Below are positions 46,098 through 54,080 of a DNA stretch of 64,000 nucleotides, piece by piece. Origin of the DNA: Vibrio bivalvicida (GTDB taxonomy: Bacteria; Pseudomonadota; Gammaproteobacteria; Enterobacterales; Vibrionaceae); assembly GCF_001399455.2 (NCBI RefSeq), contig NZ_LLEI02000043.1, positions 124,001-188,000 on the forward strand. Reading direction: 5' to 3'. The notes beneath the pieces are model-generated. The model ran no database searches, was not told where the DNA came from, and saw nothing but the letters and a program-made list of their open reading frames with translations. Within the stretch, counting starts at the first letter, position 1; each line of letters begins with the position of its first letter. Position numbers and translations under genes: made by a program.

Positions 46098-46121
46098 TTC
46101 CTAATTGGCGGGATTAACTCT

Positions 46122-47243
46122 TTATTGAATACTTGTAGTCACTTGGTAGGACTGCAATTCTGACCGTGTCATATGATGTTCACCATTGACAGGAGCAGAT
46201 CTTAAAGTAAATAGATAAAAGTCGATCCCTTTATCTCCTAGCATACGTTGAAAATAAGTCGCTTGTGCTCGATGTGAGTCATTGGTGTATGGAATACTAG
46301 TCGCTGATACTATCTTTCCTGAACTGTCTTTTTCCGCCCATGAATGAACACCCACTTGCTTATTTTTTTCCACTGGAACATTTGGGTTTTTTAGCTCTAA
46401 AGTACGTGATTTTCCTGCTGTAAATAGATCGGTGCCACCTGAGAAAACACTACCTGTTTTACTGACCTTGGTATTAATCCCTTTATCGTGGATTAGTAGA
46501 CCAGTATACATATTAATCTCGTCATCCGAAGAACCATTAATTTCGGTGTCAAAGACTAAAGTGGTTTCACGACCACCGGATTGATTAACCACAGTTTCAA
46601 GTTGAGAATAGGTTGTGACACCGAGATCGGTCGAATCAATCCCGAAGTATACGGCGAACGGATTTTGAGTGGTAATCGTGGCAGTTGAACCGACTAAATC
46701 TAGTTTTAGCTTTGTGCTACCCATACTGCCGATACCGTCTTGCAACTCAAGTATCAAATCAGGTGAGTCTGCGATGGTTGAAGGCGATTTTCCGATATAT
46801 TTCCCGTTGTAAGTTGTCAGATCTTGGTTTTTAGACACTTGGCCTGAAGAGCAGTCGAAAGTATAACTATGTTTATCTGTCCCACTGAGTTTAGTAATGG
46901 AACAGCTTGAGTTTGCTTTCGGTTTTAACGGAGCCATAACAGCTAGTTCTTGATTACCTACAGAACTCTTCATTATAAGAATGTAATCATCGTCAGTCTC
47001 CATCGCATAGATTACGGAATATACCGCCTTGTCATAAGTAAGTTTCGAGCTTTGTATGACTTGATTTCTTTCCGCTAGCAATTTCGACCTTTTGCTGTCA
47101 TTAAAGACAAAATCTGCTTTTGGTTTCAGTGTCTGTTTTTCAGTACTCGGTTTAGTAGAACTGCCGCTACTATTGCAGCCAAAAAGAATTACGGCAATAA
47201 ATGAGCAGAAAATAGTTGTCAATTTAGATTTGATAACATTCAT
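46122..47243 (-). CDS. Lipoprotein with C-terminal ClpP/crotonase-like domain (paralogue A)
   Basis: A 373-residue predicted lipoprotein; the signal ends in FIAVILFGC and is followed by a Ser/Thr/Lys linker. The first ~200 mature residues are a beta-rich domain of unknown family. The last ~130 match the small lipoprotein at 49441-50097: INGSSDDEINMYTGLLIHDK, VFSGGTDLFTAG and KQVGVHSW. This is the pattern of periplasmic ClpP-like proteins (COG3904 type), in which Ser of the CASAC-like block and His of GFH/GVH form the catalytic pair. Here the two Cys are replaced but Ser and His remain. Possible envelope protease; function unproven. Confidence 0.8.
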   Translation of the reverse strand: MNVIKSKLTTIFCSFIAVILFGCNSSGSSTKPSTEKQTLKPKADFVFNDSKRSKLLAERNQVIQSSKLTYDKAVYSVIYAMETDDDYILIMKSSVGNQELAVMAPLKPKANSSCSITKLSGTDKHSYTFDCSSGQVSKNQDLTTYNGKYIGKSPSTIADSPDLILELQDGIGSMGSTKLKLDLVGSTATITTQNPFAVYFGIDSTDLGVTTYSQLETVVNQSGGRETTLVFDTEINGSSDDEINMYTGLLIHDKGINTKVSKTGSVFSGGTDLFTAGKSRTLELKNPNVPVEKNKQVGVHSWAEKDSSGKIVSATSIPYTNDSHRAQATYFQRMLGDKGIDFYLFTLRSAPVNGEHHMTRSELQSYQVTTSIQ

Positions 47244-47381
47244 GGGGAGGCGCTTTGTTGGTTGATTTATTTGGTTTTATTATGCTACTTGTTTGACTGG
47301 TAGGCGTATGTATGAGTATGTAGTGGTTTTGTATTTGTCTGTAGGGGTACGTCAAATACTGAAAGTGAATTGCTCGGACTT

Positions 47382-47414
47382 AAAAAAGGCCAGTCAGATT
47401 GCCTAACTAGCCTT
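47382..47414 (-). terminator. Rho-independent terminator of the subtilase gene
   Basis: On the minus strand an 11-base stem (AAGGCTAGTTA pairing with TGACTGGCCTT, two wobble pairs) is followed by a T tract (A run 47382-47387 on plus). Confidence 0.82.
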
Positions 47415-47442
47415 GATTAGTAAACGTGACTTTTTGGATGAA

Positions 47443-49026
47443 CTAGTGGTTAGCCACTACGCTAACACCGCTGAAACTGGTGTATCCGTTGAGCATGATG
47501 TAATAACGACCAGTCTGGGTGTTTGAGACAGTACAAGTTTCATTGTTACCGTAACGATATGGTCTGCAGTCCCAAGAGCTAGTGGTCGGCTTAGCGCCAT
47601 AGCGGAGGAACAAGTCTGCATCACCGCTACCACCACTTGTCGTGACAGTAAGGGTTTGCCCAGCAGCTACATCAACATAGAAATGCTTCTGCTCTCCACG
47701 AGAGCCGCTAATTCCAGATACAGGGATTCCATTTTTGAGTTCGCCGTCAGGATTTGGAGTTGTACAGTCAGGCTCACAGCCACCATCTGTTTGGCTATAA
47801 AGTAGTTTATTCACTGTACCGCGTGTGTCGCTCACTTTATCCACACTTGCACGCTCGCTGATCAGCGTTGCCACTTGTGCTGGAGAGAGAGAACTGTTTT
47901 CTTGAAGGTATAAGGCTGCAACACCGGCCACATGTGGCGTTGCCATAGACGTGCCACTGATTGTACGGTAGCCACCATCATACCAAGCAGACTTAATGCT
48001 CGATCCCGGTGCAAATACATCAACACAGCTGCCCCAGTTAGAGAAGCTAGAGCGGCTATCATTACTTGTGGTTGAGCCAACTGTTACACCGCTAGGTTCA
48101 CGTGCAGGAGACGAGTTACAAGCATCAGCATTAGAGTTACCAGCCGCTAGCATAAAGCTAATACCTGATTGAACAGCGTTAGCAACGGCTCTATCGAGCG
48201 CGGTAGACACGCCGCCACCTAAGCTCATGTTGGCGACTGAAGGGCCCGATGCGTTAGCTGCGACCCAGTCAACACCGCCAATCACCCCAGAAGTTGAACC
48301 AGAACCGCTACAACTCAAAACGCGGACACCGACAATATTGACGTTCTTCGCCACGCCATACTGTGTACCGCCGATGGTACCAGCAACGTGGGTTCCGTGC
48401 CCATTACAGTCAGTCGCATCACTGTCATTGTCGACAAAGTCGTAGCCTGATGTTGCGCGACCACCAAACTCTGCGTGCGTTGTCGTTACCCCGGTATCTA
48501 TGACATAAGCCGTGACACCAGAACCATCGTAGTTATAGTTGTAACTATTGTTCAGTGGCAGGCTACGTTGATCAATCCTATCTAGCCCCCAAATGGCGTT
48601 GCTTTGATTGGCATTCGTTGAAATCACAGGATCGATAGAGATCACTCGATCTTGTTCGATAAAATCAACCTGTGCGTCTGAGCGAAGTGCTTTGAGCTGC
48701 TGTGGTGAAAGGGTGGCAACAAATCCACTGATTGAGCGGTCGAACACTTTACTGATTTGCAAAACGTGCTCGTTCTCTAAGCTAGTAACGACTTGTTGCG
48801 TAAATTGTTGCATCGCTTGTGGGTTGTCATTGCTGAGCGATAAAGGTTGCTTTAACACGACAATGTATTGGTTCTCTATTCCTTTGTTTTCTGATGCCAT
48901 CAACAGCGGGGCAAGTATTTCACTTTCTGGCTGGTTAACCTGAACCTCTATTTGTTCTGCTAAGGCAGAGCTAGAGATCACTGAAAGTGAAGAGGCGATA
49001 CAACAACTTAATAGTTTCTTAAACAT
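47443..49026 (-). CDS. Secreted subtilisin-family (S8) alkaline serine protease
   Basis: A 527-residue secreted protease. Order: signal peptide (~1-23, ending ALAE), inhibitor-I9 propeptide (~50-130, QYIVVLKQPL to VDFIEQDRVI), S8 catalytic domain (~150-400) with Asp in AYVIDTGVTT, His in NGHGTHVAGTIGG and Ser in SGTSMATPHVAG, then a C-terminal prepeptidase PPC beta-domain (~435-525) that usually is trimmed. Close in layout to Vibrio exoprotease A-type enzymes. The gene has its own terminator. A divergent lipoprotein and a downstream one share a ClpP-like domain. Confidence 0.95.
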   Translation of the reverse strand: MFKKLLSCCIASSLSVISSSALAEQIEVQVNQPESEILAPLLMASENKGIENQYIVVLKQPLSLSNDNPQAMQQFTQQVVTSLENEHVLQISKVFDRSISGFVATLSPQQLKALRSDAQVDFIEQDRVISIDPVISTNANQSNAIWGLDRIDQRSLPLNNSYNYNYDGSGVTAYVIDTGVTTTHAEFGGRATSGYDFVDNDSDATDCNGHGTHVAGTIGGTQYGVAKNVNIVGVRVLSCSGSGSTSGVIGGVDWVAANASGPSVANMSLGGGVSTALDRAVANAVQSGISFMLAAGNSNADACNSSPAREPSGVTVGSTTSNDSRSSFSNWGSCVDVFAPGSSIKSAWYDGGYRTISGTSMATPHVAGVAALYLQENSSLSPAQVATLISERASVDKVSDTRGTVNKLLYSQTDGGCEPDCTTPNPDGELKNGIPVSGISGSRGEQKHFYVDVAAGQTLTVTTSGGSGDADLFLRYGAKPTTSSWDCRPYRYGNNETCTVSNTQTGRYYIMLNGYTSFSGVSVVANH

Positions 49027-49440
49027 TTAACTTTCCTTTGAATGGTATAAGAGATTGTTGAACATGGCCTACTACAAACAACAAGCATGTTTTGTCGATT
49101 CTTATGTCTATAACGTAATTCATCGACACTTCTAAAAAGTATCCCCATAGGCAACTGGTTTCATTTTAAATTTAGTTGGGTTTATAAATTTGAGTACCAT
49201 TTACTAGATTTGTGAAATTGATAGTAAGGTAAGTTCATATTGATTGGCTAGATATCAAAGTATGGTGTTTTTATGCTGCCATTTTTTAAAATAGTGCTAT
49301 ATATACCCGTGATCATTAAAGGTGCTTGGTCTTTTTAACCTTTGACACTTGATGACAAAGCCTTACAACATCCATATGCATTGATAACTATTAGCTCGAT
49401 AAACTATTCACAATAAAAATGAATGGTTTTGGAGCTGAAA
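49027..49440. other. Divergent intergenic region between subtilase and lipoprotein B
   Basis: 414 AT-rich bases; should hold the promoters of both divergent genes. No clear operator or repeat was recognised. Confidence 0.5.
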
Positions 49441-50097
49441 TTGAAACCCTTAATCCCGCTATTTATCACCGTTACCGCACTTACAGCTTGTCACTCTTCA
49501 AAAGATAATCTCGCTCCCTATGTCTTCCAGTCGCAGTGCCAAGAAGCTGAAGAGTATGATTTTGAGCCTTTAACTTTTACCGTCGATTCTTCTTTTGAAC
49601 AGGCACGAGTCAATGGTGTTATCTGTTCGGGGTCGTACACTGCATTTGAACAAATGACAAAACTGTACCCGAAAGTAAAGCTTCTGCGATTAATAGAAAT
49701 TCCCGGCTCTGTCGACGATGAAACCAACCTTCGTTTATCGAAGATGATTCATCAGGTGGGGATCAGTACTTACTTAGACGATAAGGGGATCGTTGAGTCA
49801 GGAGGGACGGATCTATTTCTTTCTGGGGTGACCAGAAAGGCGGAAAAAGGCGCCAAAATTGGCGTTCACTCGTGGGCTTTCGAAGATGATGATGGAAAAG
49901 TGGTTGGTGGAGTGAACCTACCCAAAAGCAGCCCAGAACATCAGCCGTATATTGAGTATTACCAAGATATTGGGCTAAGTAAACCAGAAGAATTCTATTG
50001 GTTTACCATGCATGCAGCGTCTGCAGAGGGAATCTATTACATGTCCCCACAGCAACTTGAACATTTCGGCTTTAATACGCCAAGCTTTGCATTCTAA
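49441..50097 (+). CDS. Lipoprotein with ClpP/crotonase-like domain (paralogue B)
   Basis: A ~218-residue lipoprotein. TTG 49441 is preferred: GGAG lies six bases upstream and gives a canonical signal, (M)KPLIPLFITVTALTAC; ATG 49423 would add an acidic N terminus without a ribosome site. The mature protein is essentially the ClpP-like domain: IPGSVDDETNLRLSKMIHQV, VESGGTDLFLSG with the likely nucleophile Ser, and KIGVHSW with the likely His. It is homologous to the C-terminal third of the 46122-47243 protein, on the other side of the subtilase. Predicted periplasmic, peptidase-like; the substrate is unknown. Confidence 0.78.
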   Translation: MKPLIPLFITVTALTACHSSKDNLAPYVFQSQCQEAEEYDFEPLTFTVDSSFEQARVNGVICSGSYTAFEQMTKLYPKVKLLRLIEIPGSVDDETNLRLSKMIHQVGISTYLDDKGIVESGGTDLFLSGVTRKAEKGAKIGVHSWAFEDDDGKVVGGVNLPKSSPEHQPYIEYYQDIGLSKPEEFYWFTMHAASAEGIYYMSPQQLEHFGFNTPSFAF

Positions 50098-50119
50098 TTT
50101 CAGCGTATTGATGAGTTTA

Positions 50120-50761
50120 CTACTCTTTTATGTTGGGGTGAGTGCTACCTTGATAATTAGGAAGTTGTTCTCGCAGTCCCATAAAGGTATTGCGAGCGCT
50201 TTCTTTAGCAAGTTTGTTGGCTAGCCAATCGGGCAAAGCGCCGCCAGGGTCAGCGAAAGCAATGTACTCGATAAGGGCACTTCCATTGGTGAGTTTTTGC
50301 AGTGTCCATGTGGCTTTTACTGAGGTAATACGGATGTAATCATCTTGCTTGGGCAAACTTGCTGAAGGGGCATCTTTGATGTTGAGTGTAAAACCTATCT
50401 CATCTACAGAGTATTTTGAGTAGGTTACCATATCGCGATCTTTTGCTGGCCAAGGGGCTGCGAACTGGGTATAGACGATATTTTCATTTGCGGAAATCTG
50501 CTTTATAACGCGGCTTAGGCTGACATTATCAATCCAGTTAGGCACATTAGCGGTGTCCTCGAGTAGCAACAAAAACGCGCCGTAGCTGGTTGGGGTAAAC
50601 ATTCTCGCTCTAATTTCGACTAGCCCATCACTGTGTTCACGCGAGTAAATAGTAATGCCGTCGCTGTCACTCTCAAATTTCCAGTTTGCAACGGGTTTAG
50701 CGTGTGCAAAGTGTGCTGCGATCAGTGTGAAGACAAAAATACTTTTCCCTAAGTTTGTCAT
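50120..50761 (-). CDS. Exported START-domain lipid-binding protein
   Basis: A 213-residue protein with an N-terminal signal (IFVFTLIAAHFAHA) and one START/Bet v1-like domain: WKFESDSDGITIYSREHSDG, the typical FTPTSYGAFLLLLEDTANVP region, and AAPWPAKDRDMVTYSKYSV. Such bacterial proteins probably bind a hydrophobic ligand in the periplasm. Convergent with the ClpP-like lipoprotein gene, with 22 bases between stops. No partner gene suggests a pathway. Confidence 0.87.
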   Translation of the reverse strand: MTNLGKSIFVFTLIAAHFAHAKPVANWKFESDSDGITIYSREHSDGLVEIRARMFTPTSYGAFLLLLEDTANVPNWIDNVSLSRVIKQISANENIVYTQFAAPWPAKDRDMVTYSKYSVDEIGFTLNIKDAPSASLPKQDDYIRITSVKATWTLQKLTNGSALIEYIAFADPGGALPDWLANKLAKESARNTFMGLREQLPNYQGSTHPNIKE

Positions 50762-50812
50762 TACCTTACCTGGTTTCTAATCATCCTTTAGCTATTCTAC
50801 ATGACATCGAGA

Positions 50813-51226
50813 TTAATGCTTGATTCGCCCACGAAGAGATTTAGTCTGAGATTTGATGTTTTTGCTTTTTAATCGCCTTTCCTTTGAGCCGCGTGTAGGT
50901 TTTGTCTCCCGACGCTTCTTTTGTACTACCATAGCTGATTTAATCAGCTCAGCTAGTCTGTTCAGTGCATCCTCTTTATTTTGCTCTTGAGTACGAAACT
51001 GCTGAGCTTTAATCGTAACAACACCATCTTTAGAGATGCGAGAGTCTTTAAGAGCAAGGATTCGTTCTTTGTAGATGCTGGGTAAACTAGAGTGCTTAAC
51101 ATCAAACTGGAGATGAATGGCGCTGGAGACTTTATTCACGTTTTGTCCTCCAGCCCCTTGAGCGCGGATGGCGGAGAGTTGGATCTCCCAAGCTTGCAGC
51201 ATTACGTTGTTTGAGATTTTGAGCAT
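50813..51226 (-). CDS. arfB: Alternative ribosome-rescue factor / peptidyl-tRNA hydrolase ArfB
   Basis: A 137-residue class-I release-factor-like protein. The catalytic GGQ is in RAQGAGGQNVNKVSSA, and the basic C-terminal tail (KKRRETKPTRGSKERRLKSK) would enter the empty mRNA channel. It hydrolyses peptidyl-tRNA on stalled ribosomes. It has no anticodon-recognition domain, which separates it from RF1/RF2. Confidence 0.94.
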   Translation of the reverse strand: MLKISNNVMLQAWEIQLSAIRAQGAGGQNVNKVSSAIHLQFDVKHSSLPSIYKERILALKDSRISKDGVVTIKAQQFRTQEQNKEDALNRLAELIKSAMVVQKKRRETKPTRGSKERRLKSKNIKSQTKSLRGRIKH

Positions 51227-51267
51227 TCAATTACAGCGCTTTGATCGTGTGAAGCTCTATTGTAGCC

Positions 51268-51507
51268 TTATTGAAACTCTTCGCCATGGTTTTCCAGCTT
51301 TTTAAAACCACATTGTTGGCAAATCACGTAGCGGTCTACTAACTCAAGTGAAGCAAGAGCGGGACCGACCGCTACACTCGCAAAAAAGCCAGAGATAAAA
51401 GCTTTGAACTGTTCTTTACGGCTCGTTCCATATTTTGACGGCTTTTGCTTTATGATCTCGTCATGCTCGGTGGCAGTTTCACACTTTTCACAGTACTGAA
51501 TCGACAT
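51268..51507 (-). CDS. Small zinc-ribbon-like membrane protein
   Basis: A 79-residue protein starting at 51507 (MSIQYCEKCETATEHDE). An N-terminal CxxC (CEKC) and a C-terminal CxxC (CQQCGF) could form one zinc ribbon; between them ISGFFASVAVGPALASLELV is a short hydrophobic segment. An in-frame ATG 13 codons earlier is possible but has a poor context. Function unknown. Confidence 0.65.
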   Translation of the reverse strand: MSIQYCEKCETATEHDEIIKQKPSKYGTSRKEQFKAFISGFFASVAVGPALASLELVDRYVICQQCGFKKLENHGEEFQ

Positions 51508-51571
51508 CAAATAACCTATAGGACCAGTATTTATTGGATAAAACATATCATAGGATTATGAGTCTAGATGT

Positions 51572-51730
51572 TTATCCGATCACTCTTTGAAAACTCTCTA
51601 GTGGCTTAGGAGCAAAAATATTTCCACCATCGTCACTACCACCGCCACAACCTGATAGTAGGAACGATGAAGTAAGTATTAGACTAGCTATTAGGGCTCG
51701 AAGAGCGACTGTGTGATTAGATAGAAGCAT
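51572..51730 (-). CDS. Small predicted lipoprotein
   Basis: A ~52-residue product with a clear lipobox (LTSSFLLSGC followed by GGGSDDGG). The start at 51730 is inferred; the ribosome site is weak and the AAGG is ~12 bases away. Such tiny Gly/Ser/Asp lipoproteins are common but hard to verify. Confidence 0.5.
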   Translation of the reverse strand: MLLSNHTVALRALIASLILTSSFLLSGCGGGSDDGGNIFAPKPLESFQRVIG

Positions 51731-51857
51731 ATGTAGTAAAAACCTTGTGGTGCTTCCTTGCTGATAAATACGAAACCGCTCCAGATAGCTTCGTCGATGA
51801 AATATGCGGCAAATATTAAGAGGTGAACAAAGAGCACTCAATGTAAGTCAATGACTT

Positions 51858-52037
51858 TTCATGTGAATTAATCGTGTTTTAACGGGTGAGTTTGGGGTTA
51901 ATTTCATGGTTAACTGACTGATATTTTGGCGTTTTTAGTTTTTTTTAGGTGCCAATTCTGACTCGACTGTCTTGCGTTTCAACAGAAATGGTTATTAAAG
52001 GGACGAATTGGTGGCGGTTTAATAATTCACATGAATT
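51858..52037. promoter_or_regulatory. Two TTCA-N2-TGAA boxes upstream of the outer-membrane protein
   Basis: TTCATGTGAATT (51858-51869) and its exact inverse complement AATTCACATGAA (52024-52035, within the palindrome AATTCACATGAATT 52024-52037). The spacing of 166 bases and the dyad form suggest paired operators for a loop-forming regulator. The candidate regulator is the ToxR-like gene downstream (inference). Confidence 0.4.
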
Positions 52038-52115
52038 ACCGGGTTAGGCTCTTCACCTAACTCAGTCCATTCACTTAGACTCCGCGCTCTATTTACTTAT
52101 CTATCGAGAGCAACA

Positions 52116-52781
52116 ATGAAAAAACTGACTTATTTGGCAGCCATACTGTCGACTATTACTTTTGGTACAGCTAACGCTAACGGTATTAGCGAGAATTACA
52201 ATTTTGTTTCTGGTGGCTACCAACAGTCTAGCTACAGCCAGTCTCTTTACTATGGCTCTAGCTCCAATGATGCAGACGTGACAGCAAAAGGTTTTTATGC
52301 ACGCGGTAGCTTCAACTTTTATGACAACTTTTTCGCTGAAATTCGTAAAGACCGAACTTATTATTCACACTCGGGCTATTTGATAAATAGTGACTGGACT
52401 CTAGATCAAAACCTTTACGCATTGGGCTATTACTACTCGTTTAGTCCTGCTTGGTCATTGTACGGTTCGATAGGCTACTCAGACTTGGAGATTGGTGCAG
52501 AAGCGCCAAGTTTGGCTCCTAATACTAAGCTGAGCTACAACATGTCTGGTGTTAGCGTAGAAGTGGGTGCGCGAATTGACGTATTCGATTTCTGGCAAGT
52601 TGAACCAGCCATTCGCCGTGTTAGCTATGACTATGCAATGTATGAGTTGCGTTTGAACAACGCGTTTTCGGTGACTGATCATCTAGCATTAGAGCTGAAT
52701 GCGATGCATCGAGCATTTGAAACAGAACGAACAACCACAACGGAAGTCGCTGGTCAAATTGGTATACGTTATTCTTTCTAA
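52116..52781 (+). CDS. Outer-membrane beta-barrel protein
   Basis: A 221-residue exported protein. Signal peptide MKKLTYLAAILSTITFGTANA, then alternating aromatic/hydrophobic strands (GFYARGSFNFYDNFFAEIRK, LYALGYYYSFSPAWSLYGSI) and a C-terminal Phe (IGIRYSF), the usual barrel-insertion signal. It is similar in build to small eight-strand barrels. It stands 107 bases before the ToxR-like regulator. The ligand or role is unknown. Confidence 0.87.
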   Translation: MKKLTYLAAILSTITFGTANANGISENYNFVSGGYQQSSYSQSLYYGSSSNDADVTAKGFYARGSFNFYDNFFAEIRKDRTYYSHSGYLINSDWTLDQNLYALGYYYSFSPAWSLYGSIGYSDLEIGAEAPSLAPNTKLSYNMSGVSVEVGARIDVFDFWQVEPAIRRVSYDYAMYELRLNNAFSVTDHLALELNAMHRAFETERTTTTEVAGQIGIRYSF

Positions 52782-52888
52782 TTGCTGTACCAGAAACCTA
52801 CGATATTGCCTATAGGTTTCTGGTATTCTTTACCGAGATAGCTACATCCGTTAGTATTAGCAGCGGTTTTAATTACAGTACTTTTGTT

Positions 52889-53572
52889 ATGGATGAAGAA
52901 TCACAGATACTCTCCGATTTAGGCTTTGAGCTAGCGTCAGAAAAGAGACTCTTAATGCGTGTAGACACTGGCCAGGCGCTGCGGATTTCTCATTCTGAAG
53001 TACTCATCTTGCAGAAACTGACTGCAAGTCCAGGTAAAACGATTCCTAGAGAGATACTTATTTCCGAATGTTGGCCGGGGCGCATTGTCACCTCAAGTTC
53101 GCTCAATGTTGCAATTAAAAACCTGCGTCAAGCGTTTGAGCAACTTGGGCACGACAACGTCATTGTCACCGACCCAGGTAAAGGATATCTACTTCGTAGA
53201 GAACCTCCTTATGTTTCAAATCAAGACAATAGTTTAGATTCCACTGAGGCTGCTCCTCCTGCAAATCACATTAGCTTTCAAGCGCAGCCATCATTATGGA
53301 GGTGGTTTTCGTTTGGCTTGGGTATTTTAGTGACTCTGTATACATTTTATCTGTACTTAGAGTTGGTAGAACAAACTGAGATCGAAGGTGTGACAACCTA
53401 TTACGACGGCTTTGAGCTTGAAATAGAAAAGCTACCTAGCAACTTTTCTCAGTTAGAGCTGCTCATTGCTTACCCTAAAGGTGGCTCAGTCAACTGTTTG
53501 CAAATTGTTGGTTATGCTGACTCTACATTCACCACATATGACTTGAATAGAGGTGGTTGTACCGATGAGTAA
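52889..53572 (+). CDS. ToxR/VtrA-like membrane-bound winged-helix regulator
   Basis: A 227-residue protein. The cytoplasmic N-terminal OmpR-type winged helix (residues ~10-105: LLMRVDTGQALRISHSEVLI, TSSSLNVAIKNLRQAFEQLG, VTDPGKGYLLR) is joined to one membrane segment (~128-150, WRWFSFGLGILVTLYTFYLY) and a ~75-residue periplasmic domain with two Cys (VNCLQIV, GGCTDE). This is the ToxR/TcpP/VtrA layout: DNA binding in the cytoplasm, sensing in the periplasm. It overlaps the next gene by eight bases, as in toxRS and vtrAC. It may control the nearby type III effector or the outer-membrane protein (inference). Confidence 0.87.
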   Translation: MDEESQILSDLGFELASEKRLLMRVDTGQALRISHSEVLILQKLTASPGKTIPREILISECWPGRIVTSSSLNVAIKNLRQAFEQLGHDNVIVTDPGKGYLLRREPPYVSNQDNSLDSTEAAPPANHISFQAQPSLWRWFSFGLGILVTLYTFYLYLELVEQTEIEGVTTYYDGFELEIEKLPSNFSQLELLIAYPKGGSVNCLQIVGYADSTFTTYDLNRGGCTDE

Positions 53573-54008
53573 ATCTATTTCATTCTTCTTTAAAGGTGTA
53601 CTGACCGCACTGTTGATACTGCTCTTTTTTGGCTTAGCATCCGCACTGTTAACTGCAGACCGTTACCACCTAACGACATCTCATTCTAATATCTCAACCG
53701 AAACGCTGAATGTAACCTTAAAACATGGTCAGGCAAAGCTGAATTTCGTTTCGCGGGCCACGCAGAAAACGCGTGTGATTACTTATAAGATGCATGGCTT
53801 ATTCTTACGTTTTGGCGACCATTATGTGATTTTTACAACTGATGATTCAGATGATGTTCCAGCACATCATTTTGCGATAAGAAAACTCTATATTGAAAAG
53901 GTAAGTGATACGCAAGCGTTTTTGATCACTGACCGACGCGGGACATTTACTATGAAAGATGGAACAGTTATTTATCTCAATAGTGTATTAACCGGTACTT
54001 TTCGTTAA
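53565..54008 (+). CDS. ToxS/VtrC-like periplasmic partner of the membrane regulator
   Basis: A 147-residue protein with one N-terminal membrane anchor (ISFFFKGVLTALLILLFFGL) and a beta-rich periplasmic domain (LNVTLKHGQAKLNFVSRATQ, KMHGLFLRFGDHYVIFTTD, GTFTMKDGTVIYLNSV). ATG 53565 lies inside the end of the regulator gene, giving an eight-base overlap. VtrC forms a lipocalin-like barrel with VtrA that binds bile salts; the same two-gene layout suggests a co-component receptor here. Similarity is structural and by context, not verified. Confidence 0.82.
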   Translation: MSKSISFFFKGVLTALLILLFFGLASALLTADRYHLTTSHSNISTETLNVTLKHGQAKLNFVSRATQKTRVITYKMHGLFLRFGDHYVIFTTDDSDDVPAHHFAIRKLYIEKVSDTQAFLITDRRGTFTMKDGTVIYLNSVLTGTFR

Positions 54009-54044
54009 CGGGTATTGCAACTCAGACTTTTAAACGACAGTAAG

Positions 54045-54066
54045 GCCCTCCACTATTTAGGAGGGC
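54045..54066. terminator. Bidirectional terminator hairpin
   Basis: GCCCTCC / GGAGGGC stem with an eight-base loop between the convergent partner gene and the effector gene. T tract weak. Confidence 0.55.
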
Positions 54067-54080
54067 GTTGGATTAGTTCT

